This document shows positions 56,501 through 64,000 of a stretch of 64,000 nucleotides of DNA, one piece after another; the first letter of the stretch is position 1, and each line of letters starts with the position of its first letter. Both the position numbers and the translations under genes were made by a program. The notes under the pieces were generated by a model. The model was given only the letters and a program-made list of their open reading frames with translations. It was not told where the DNA came from and ran no database searches. Source of the stretch: Chrysomallon squamiferum (Eukaryota > Mollusca > Gastropoda > Neomphalida > Peltospiridae); assembly GCA_012295275.1 (NCBI GenBank), contig CM022678.1, forward strand, positions 13,421,759-13,485,758, given 5' to 3'.

Positions 56501-59500
56501 CGTCTGCACTCCACCGTGTCACGAGCGTACAAAATCAACACAAACATCAAGTTTGAGGTTTTCATCCACAAGGTGGACGGCCTGTCTGACGATCACAAGA
56601 TAGAGACACAGAGAGACATTCACCAGCGAGCGTGTGATGACCTGGGAGACAGTGGCCTGGAGAAAGTACATTTAAGGTAAAACAGTTTTTTTAACATTTT
56701 CTTTATCTGTGAAGAAAAAATAAAATCTTATTTGCAATTTATATTTGATTGTTCTGGTGAGATTTTGTCATCCTGTCGTAACGTTTACTTTTTCTAACAT
56801 CAACCAGACAGGCTTAACATAATCTATACATTTTTTTATTATTATTGCACTCAAATTAACTCAGTTTCAACCAGACAGGCTTAACATAACCTATACATTT
56901 TTTTATTATTATTGCTCTCAGATTAACTCAGTTTCAACCAGACAGGCTTAACATAATCTATACATTTTTTTATTATTATTGCTCTCAAATTAACTCAGTT
57001 TCAACCAGACAGGCTTAACATAATCTATACATTTTTTTATTATTATTGCTCTGAAATTAACTCAGTTTCAACCAGACAGGCTTAACATAATCTATACATT
57101 TTTTTATTATTATTGCTCTCAAATTAACTCAGTTTCAAATAGTTGGAACGGCATGGAAAACAATCAGAATATATCTCAAATTGTATTAAAAGTGTATTAT
57201 TTACTAATACAGAAATTCTCTTATAAAACAAAAATGTTATTTATTACAAAGATATTTTTACTAATCTGTGACAGATAAGCAGGTTTAAAAAAACCAGGAA
57301 ACAAATTTGTTTTACCCTGTTTTACATCTGTCACAGAGAAGTACAAATTACTTTGTAAGAATATATAAATACTTTTCTTTCTCTCTTTTTGACATCATAG
57401 GGGACACTTTGTTCTAAAGTTTCTACAGTTTTTATTTGTTCTTATTTGTTTTCAGAAAGAATAGAGAATTCTATCTTTTCTTATTCTTGTGATAAATAAA
57501 ATTAAGATATGAGAATCCTCATAAAGGATTTTTATTATTATTTTTTTTAATAGTCTTTATTACTATCACTTATATTATTAATATTTATTGTTATTGTTTA
57601 TTATATTTATAATTTTTAAATTGTTATTACTATTATTATTAATTAGTATTTATTATTATTTTAATTTCAGTTTCCATCTGACCAGTATTTATGATCACTC
57701 TATTTTTGAGGCATTTAGCAAAGTTGTACAAAAACTGATTCCTCAGCTGCCTGTTCTTGAGAATCTGCTGAACATGTTAATTTCAGTAAGTAGATATTTC
57801 TTAATCCTTTTGTTTAATCTTTTAATTGGGTGTCTTTTATTTTGTGACTTCTTTAGTGATATTCTTTCACCTTAATATCTTAATGAAATTTCTTTTACCT
57901 TCATTGACTGGTATGTTGCCTTTAATGACTTTTCTGGCAGCTTTAGTTACTGCATTAGTGATCATAACGAATATCTAACCCCAGCCTACCATCACATTGT
58001 AGTATCCATTATTATTATTATTATTACCAGATAACTGTGTTGGTTTGTAAAATGCAAATGTGTGTGTGTGTGTGTGTGTGTATTATTGCTATTTACCCAT
58101 TTCAGTAATATTTACAATAGATAAATGACACATATGTATTAAATGATATTTGTTAATTTCATGTTGATGGTCAAGCTGTTAACCCTGCTTGTATGTTATC
58201 TTTTTATAGCAACATTATGAACATAGTTGTTTAAATTTTTATTAGAAGATTCTTGCAGATACTTTTTATTTTCTCAGAATTCTGGCATAGAGAAAGCATT
58301 TCTTTTTGATGTAGTAAGTAAAATATACATCGCCAATGACAGCTCCCCTGTAGACATGCAGTGCTATGAGCTGTGTTGTGACATGATTGATGTTGTCATC
58401 GATGTGTCATGCATATATGGGTAAGTAAATTATCTTCTAATGTTGACATTTTAATTTATTTATGTGTGTAACAGCAGTGAAATCAGTGAGTCTCCTGCTG
58501 TTGAGAGCTGTGAGTTGAATCAGTTAATTTGATAATTTTGTATTGTTTAGGATTGCAGGATAAAATAAATATCTAGTTAATGTGTTAAAATATCAGTGTT
58601 ATCCTGCATGTGTTCAATGGCCTCATGAAGCTTGCAGAGTCTTGATGCTTCAGATCCTTGTTTGTGTAGTTAACAATGACCAGCAGAAACCAGTTATTTC
58701 TCCACACATACATACAAAAACATTATATTATACAGATTTTGCTATCTTAGCTTGGAGCTGTTGCATATCACAAACACACACACATACACATAATTTAATA
58801 ATTTAATGTTTAAATTTTAATTTTTAAACCTTAGGTTATTTGTATTCTTTTATTTTTTTTATTTTTTTATTTTTTGTTTTTGTTTGCTTTAACAATCAAT
58901 TTTTGCTAATAATAAAGCTTGATAAAACAGTTACAAGTTTTTGTATCTCTTATGACAATGATAATGCTAATGCTAATGATGATGATAATGATAATTATTA
59001 TCATTATTACTTATCATAGCTGTAGAAAATGAAGTGAAGAAAATTCAAGCATTTTTATATCCACAGTGATTGTAACTGTTCGTTGCCATACTTTATTATT
59101 AGCAAACATTGTGTCTAAGACTTTATATGAAATGTAATAAGGGATTTGGTAAAGAAGTAGTGTCACCTCTAATTGTTTTCATAGAGAATCTGTACGTGTG
59201 TCTTCTGTCACAAGAGAATGCAGGTTCGTAAATCTCCTTTAGAACCTGTGGTTTAAGGACATTGGTATTACCTGTACTCTTGATTAAGGGCATTGGTATT
59301 ACCTGTACTCTTGATTAAGGGCATCTCAGGAATGCATGCTTATTTAACATATAATTCTATAATAGCTAGGATGTGAGGAATTTTACTTCGCTTGTATTTA
59401 TAGTCTCCTTATATCTGTTTCTTTTATAAAATAATTTCAAAGTTTCAATTTACAAATAACCTTATATACTTTCTTACTTATTTTATTATCACTGGCTGCA

Positions 59501-61179
59501 ACCTTTTCTGATAATAAAGTATGACAGTAAATAGACTGATATGGAGCACAGTAGCTGACTTTGAATTGAGACATTATTTTGAACATAAAAAGGAAACATA
59601 ACAGATAACATTTGTGAATTTGCCCGATTCTCAGTTTATCAGGATTTTTTATATTTATGTGTAGCTTCCGTGATTCTTGTTTTTTCTAATTATTAGTTTC
59701 AAAAACTGACACTCTTACAGTCATCTAAACAAAATGCATATTCAAATGTCTATTGGTTTTATACTACAAAAGGAATACTTTAACCCTTTGCTTGCAGTTA
59801 GCAGATATAATAAATTTTATTACCACAAAGCAGATTTACCCAGATATATGGTGGTTTATCAATAAGCAACTCTGAAATAAGAAACATTATTTGGTGGGTT
59901 TTTTTAGATAATATAAATGAAGTATTTTTTGTCCTAGTCTATTCATACACTATTTATATTTTTATTTTCTTCAAGTTCGAATGTCTTTAATTCTTTTTCA
60001 GTAGCATAAATTTTGTCTAAATGTTACTTTAAATATCATTTGCATCTTTGTATTTGCTGTTATCTAACAAAACCACTTTTAATATTCCTTTTAATTTTTT
60101 CATTTTTGAATTAACAAAATAATTAGCGCTTTTGTTGTAAAATAATTTCATTAATATTGGCCTGTTTGCTTAATAACAGTCATTTGTTTGCCAGTAAATA
60201 TGAAGAGATTTCTCTCTGAACAGAACAAAAAAAACAACTAAACATCCCTGTATTCTTTGCCACACCCACTATCATTGTTTTTATTAATTGTTGTTATTAT
60301 TATCTATATTTTTATAATTATTACCTCTTCTTCTTATATTACTATTACTGTTATTATTATTATTATTATTATTACTTAATTAACAAATAAAAATATTGAT
60401 CACTCTGGGAGGGGCTGTTCACATTTATCACCTGAAAGTTACAGTTTATATTTTTCAGTGTGAATGATTTAGTTTTAACCAGGTAATCATGTAATGTGTT
60501 TTCCTTTGAACTGCCATGACTTTCAATCCCTGCTTATTTTTTTATTTATTATTTTTCTTACCTGTCTTGTAATAAGCACTGACACATTTACAATTATAAT
60601 GCTTACAATGTAAAGTGGTAAAACACACACACTCACACACACAGTGTATGTATCACCATTTTCAATTTTATTATTTTGCATTTAATTTCTTTATTACTTA
60701 ACTTCATTTATTTTCAGCTGTATCAATTTACTATAACAATATATATAAACATACATATAGAAATAAATGCATCATTATTACTAACTTTCTTTTAAAAAGA
60801 GAGAGAGAAAGAGATTAATTTTAAAAGCTAATTATTTAAGAATTTACAAAAACGAATGAACAGTAAGATAATTAAAAAGTTGCTTTTGTCAATCCTGAAT
60901 ACAGATAAAAAATAACATTTAGGCACAAAATCTGAAATTCCTCCTTAAGATGGAGTAATGTCACACCCCTCTATATGTGCACAGGTTCACATCTTCCAAG
61001 CTGAACAGTAAGTAACAGTAATGTAAAAAGAAAACCCTTGTCTCCTGTTTCACGTTTGTTGTGTTGTCAAGACTTTTTTCTCAACATTCACACGCATAAA
61101 TTGTTTTTTCATATCAATGATGATGATGATGAAAATTTTATTTTTATTATTATTATTATTGTTATTATTGGTGTTGTTG

Positions 61180-61235
<56 letters not shown>

Positions 61236-61473
61236 TTTGAACAAAACATTTGAGATGACATTATTTTTAATCCAAATGATCACTAGTATTTATATAATAA
61301 TACAACAATCTTCATTTATCTTTTTGAGTCTATTTGAAATAAACAGAGTTCATTTTTTCATAGACTAAGATGTGCTGTTGTAGCTCAAAGTCATTTAATT
61401 CAGTCATGATGTTTGACTGCTTTATTTACATTAAATTATATAATATGGTGTTTAACAATGCAATTAAATAATG

Positions 61474-61528
<55 letters not shown>

Positions 61529-62562
61529 ATTGTTTCAGACTGGTTAAATGATGTTTAACTCTGCAATTTAATGATAATTTTAATTGGATAATATTTAATG
61601 ATGAGATTCAGTGGCAGATTTAATTTAATAAAGATGTTTTTTATGATGTAATTTAATAATAATAATAATTATTATTATTTTTTTTTTGCTTTATAATTAA
61701 ATAATGATGCTTAACTATGTACTAATATGCAGTTTAATAATAATGATGTTTAACTGAAAGTTAAAAAGAATATTTATTTCTATGTGATTCAAAAATAATG
61801 TTTTGTGCTATGTAATTTAATAATTTGCTGAACTCTGTATTAAAATGTAACTGAAAGATGATGTTTAACTGTAATATATAAGAATGATGATTATGTAATT
61901 TAAGGATGATATCTATGTTATTTAAGTATGATGTCTATGTAATTTAAGGATGATGTTTATGTAATTTAAGGATGATATTTATGTAATTTAGTAATGATGT
62001 TTATGTAATTTAGTAATGATATTTATGTAATTTAAGGATGCTGTTTATGTAATTTAAGGATGATGTTTATGTAATTTACGGATGATGCTTATGTAATTTA
62101 ATGATGACTTACAGGAGCAAGGATGATGGAGCATTTGACAACCAGTCTGCAGCTATCATCAAACTGAACACAAACACAATTCTGTACCTGAGAGAAGTGA
62201 ACCGGTACCTCGCCCTTGTCTGTATTCTTAGAGAAGACAGCTTTGAAAAACAAGGTATACCCAGAGTGAGTGAGTGAGTGAGTGTGTGTGTTTGTGAGTG
62301 AGTGTGTGATTGACTGTTTTCAGTGTGTTGTAAATGAGTGAGTGTGTGTGTAAGAGTGTGAGTTTGTGTGTGAGCATATATTTCTCTTTTTTTATTTACT
62401 TTATTCATTTGTCTGTTTACAGGTTTGATAGACTACAACTTCCACTGTTTCAGAAATGCAATACAAGATGTGTTCAGTGTCAAACAGAACAGTCAGTCTT
62501 CATTAAACCAGACCACAACAGGACTTGTTCATTCTAATGGAATTGCTGAAAAAATCAAATGA
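53600..62562 (+). CDS. RRAGC: Ras-related GTP-binding protein C/D (RagC/D), 9 coding exons, 370 aa
   Basis: Exons are 53600-53602, 54575-54717, 55349-55443, 55725-55858, 56477-56676, 57671-57785, 58278-58420, 62115-62254 and 62423-62562 (TGA). The total is 1113 nt with all phases matching. The start ATG is the last codon of exon 1, giving MSFMDND..., comparable to MSL... in vertebrate RagC. Residues 16-23 (FPKGFGYG) match the N-terminal RagC motif. The G domain shows [13 protein letters not shown] (P-loop, Lys52), SPNETLFLE, switch [27 protein letters not shown] (G4) and STIYD-like [12 protein letters not shown] (G5). The C-terminal roadblock domain includes [20 protein letters not shown] and [19 protein letters not shown], and the tail is [20 protein letters not shown]. 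RagC/D pairs with RagA/B on lysosomes and recruits mTORC1 when amino acids are present. Residue 98 is His where the family has Gln (human RagC Gln120). A single RagC/D gene is usual in invertebrates. Confidence 0.97.
53603..54574. other. RagC intron 1, AT-rich
   Basis: The donor GTAAGT lies directly behind the start codon. The intron contains poly-T runs (53791-53813, 53946-53956) and a TAAA-type run near 53990. There is no other coding content. Confidence 0.8.
56800..57140 (+). repeat. About 67-bp minisatellite (5 copies) in RagC intron 5
   Basis: The unit starts CAACCAGACAGGCTTAACAT, then TCTATACATTTTTTTATTAT and ends TCAAATTAACTCAGTTT. Copies differ at only a few positions, so the array is young. 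It starts about 120 bases behind the exon-5 donor. Confidence 0.95.
58421..62114. other. 3.7-kb RagC intron 7 with simple repeats
   Basis: The longest intron of the gene. It holds a 31-bp doublet GGCATTGGTATTACCTGTAC with CTCTTGATTAAG near 59260-59325, (ATT)n at about 61140-61235 and 61468-61525, and ATG/TAA-rich sequence near the 3' end. The flanking exons join in phase as SCIYG|SKDDG, so no exon is missing. Confidence 0.75.
61890..62108 (+). repeat. 22-bp minisatellite abutting the RagC exon-8 acceptor (about 10 copies)
   Basis: The unit is TATGTAATTTAAGGATGATG plus TT with A/G variants. The last unit runs into ATGATGACTTACAG, the functional acceptor. Weaker versions of the same TTTAATAATGATGTTTAACT theme spread upstream to about 61430. 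Confidence 0.9.
62264..62372 (+). repeat. (GAGT)n/(GT)n microsatellite filling RagC intron 8
   Basis: GAGT and GTGT units occupy most of the 168-base intron between the last two coding exons. Confidence 0.9.
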
Positions 62563-62693
62563 TGACAGTTTAATGTTAATTTAAAAACCGTAATTCTCAC
62601 CTGCCAGTTATGTGCTAGAGACAGCTGTGCTTATTGGCTGATATAATTATGTGTTGAAAATAACATTAATTCTGATTGGTTATTCTCAGAAGC

Positions 62694-62731
<38 letters not shown>

Positions 62732-63248
62732 ACACAAAAGCAAAACATTCAGGTTGATTATTTCCAGTGAGAGCTGTCCTCATGGGTTAATATTTATAAT
62801 TTAAAAGTAACATTTATTCTGATTGGTTTCCAAAATACAGTTGTTACTCATTTCTTAGGAAAAGATATTTTTTATTATTATTCTTTGAGACGTACATTCT
62901 GATTGGTGAAGCTGAATTAATTAATTTTATTACAGCCAATGAGTCTTGTCCTCACTAACGAAATCACAGATGAGTGGTATTGTATTGATTTTAGAACTTG
63001 AAGCAGAACATGGAAACAAAGAGTAAGACAAACGGACATTAACGTCACAGAGATTCTGTGTTATACATTAATTTTTCATTTCTTTATAATTCTGTTAAAA
63101 AAATATATATGTGTGTGTGTGAGAACAATGTACATATTTCAGTGCCATATAAAGTAATTGTGTTGAACAAAAGACAGAAAATTAATTGCAGTAATGCACT
63201 ACTAGTAAGAATTATGATTTTATTAAAAACTCTGATTTCATGAATAAA
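62563..63248 (+). other. RagC 3'UTR with polyadenylation hexamer
   Basis: The first AATAAA after the stop is at 63243-63248. An ATT run lies at 62695-62727. The motif TCTGATTGG occurs near 62669, 62818 and 62889, with a related TATTGGCTGAT at 62633. Confidence 0.55.
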
Positions 63249-64000
63249 GGAAATGTGTTTAATTAGTGATTTATGATATTTATTGACATTATTATAATTA
63301 ATATTGTTATTGGTAGTGATAATGCAGTCTTATTACTGTTGTTAATTTTGCTAGTTGCAAACAAACTGCATTAAAGTATGCAAAATAAACTTTCTGTTTC
63401 AAACAAAAATAATAACAACAATATTTTATTATATATATATATATATATACAAAATATATTTTTGTTTTCACCCATTAGAACTAATTAATTTAACAGTTAA
63501 AGTTTATTCAGTCAGTTAATTTTTGTTTTTATTTTAAAATCTCATTTTAACATTATTGTGAATAATTTAGAGTAATTTTACTAGTTTATTACCAAATGTT
63601 TACCTAGTCAGAATGCTCAGACACTATTTAAAACTGACATTTGAATTAATGTTGTTCAACTATATATTTATTTTAAAATAATGGTTTAAACAATAGTTTT
63701 CAAAAATGGACCAGAAAGTAAATAACTCAGTTGAAGATCTTTTTCAGTAAGTGTGTTTTTGTAAATATTGCTAATCATGTGAAAATAATGAAGAACAATT
63801 TAAAAAATTTAATTTCTGTTACTTAGTTACAAAGTTGTGATTATGAAGTATGATTTGTCTGTGTAAGTAGGTGTGTAACTTTTCACAGTGATTATGAATT
63901 GCTATCACATTTATTTTTATTGATAGTACTAGTATTTCATTATCATTTAGTGTTACTTTTATGATTATTATTATTATTATTATTATTACCACCAGTCTTA
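63249..64000. other. AT-rich intergenic DNA to the end of the window
   Basis: There is a (TA)n tract near 63430-63450 and an (ATT)n tract near 63963-63986. No gene was recognised. Confidence 0.6.

Noticed and set aside
61038-61368. Asn-, Leu- or Ile-homopolymer frames
   Set aside because: Translation of an (ATT)n tract in a RagC intron.

Overview
This is animal nuclear DNA. It is strongly AT-rich and intron-dense, with GT-AG introns, abundant di- and trinucleotide microsatellites, long minisatellites and decayed transposons. The gene complement (animal RagC, an ALDH8A1 orthologue, a fused pseudouridine-catabolism enzyme, a claudin-type tetraspan) and the texture suggest a lophotrochozoan, most likely a mollusc. 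The species cannot be fixed from sequence alone. All gene models below were built by hand from splice signals, reading-frame phase and remembered family structure; every internal junction listed keeps phase.

Layout. (1) 1-3317, plus strand: the last four exons of a four-transmembrane claudin/PMP22-type protein with a PDZ-ligand-like C-terminus. (2) 3318-7300: 3'UTR and intergenic DNA with a decayed hAT-like element ending near 6498. (3) 7301-19351, minus strand: an 18-exon gene for a 710-residue bifunctional enzyme. An N-terminal mitochondrial-type leader is followed by pseudouridine-5'-phosphate glycosidase and then a PfkB-type pseudouridine kinase. (4) 19.4-41 kb: a gene desert with transposon relics, two related broken copies of an unrecognised gene flanking a 59-bp minisatellite, and a diverged 2-kb tandem duplication. 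(5) 41350-48877, minus strand: a 10-exon, 483-residue ALDH8A1-type aldehyde dehydrogenase (2-aminomuconate semialdehyde dehydrogenase of the kynurenine pathway). (6) 48.9-53.6 kb: intergenic, including a possible broken membrane-protein exon and a possible non-coding transcription unit. (7) 53600-62562, plus strand: a 9-coding-exon, 370-residue RagC/D GTPase, whose ATG is the last three bases of exon 1.

The four genes do not form a functional cluster. Two are metabolic (modified-nucleoside salvage and tryptophan catabolism), one is nutrient signalling (mTORC1), and one is a membrane or junction protein. The most unusual points are a His in place of the catalytic switch-II Gln of RagC, an MiT/TFE-type M-box just upstream of the RagC start, and a recurring pattern in which exons or splice acceptors have been tandemly duplicated inside introns (claudin-like exon 2, glycosidase exons 6 and 9, RagC exon 8). 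I found no CRISPR array, operon or prokaryotic system.
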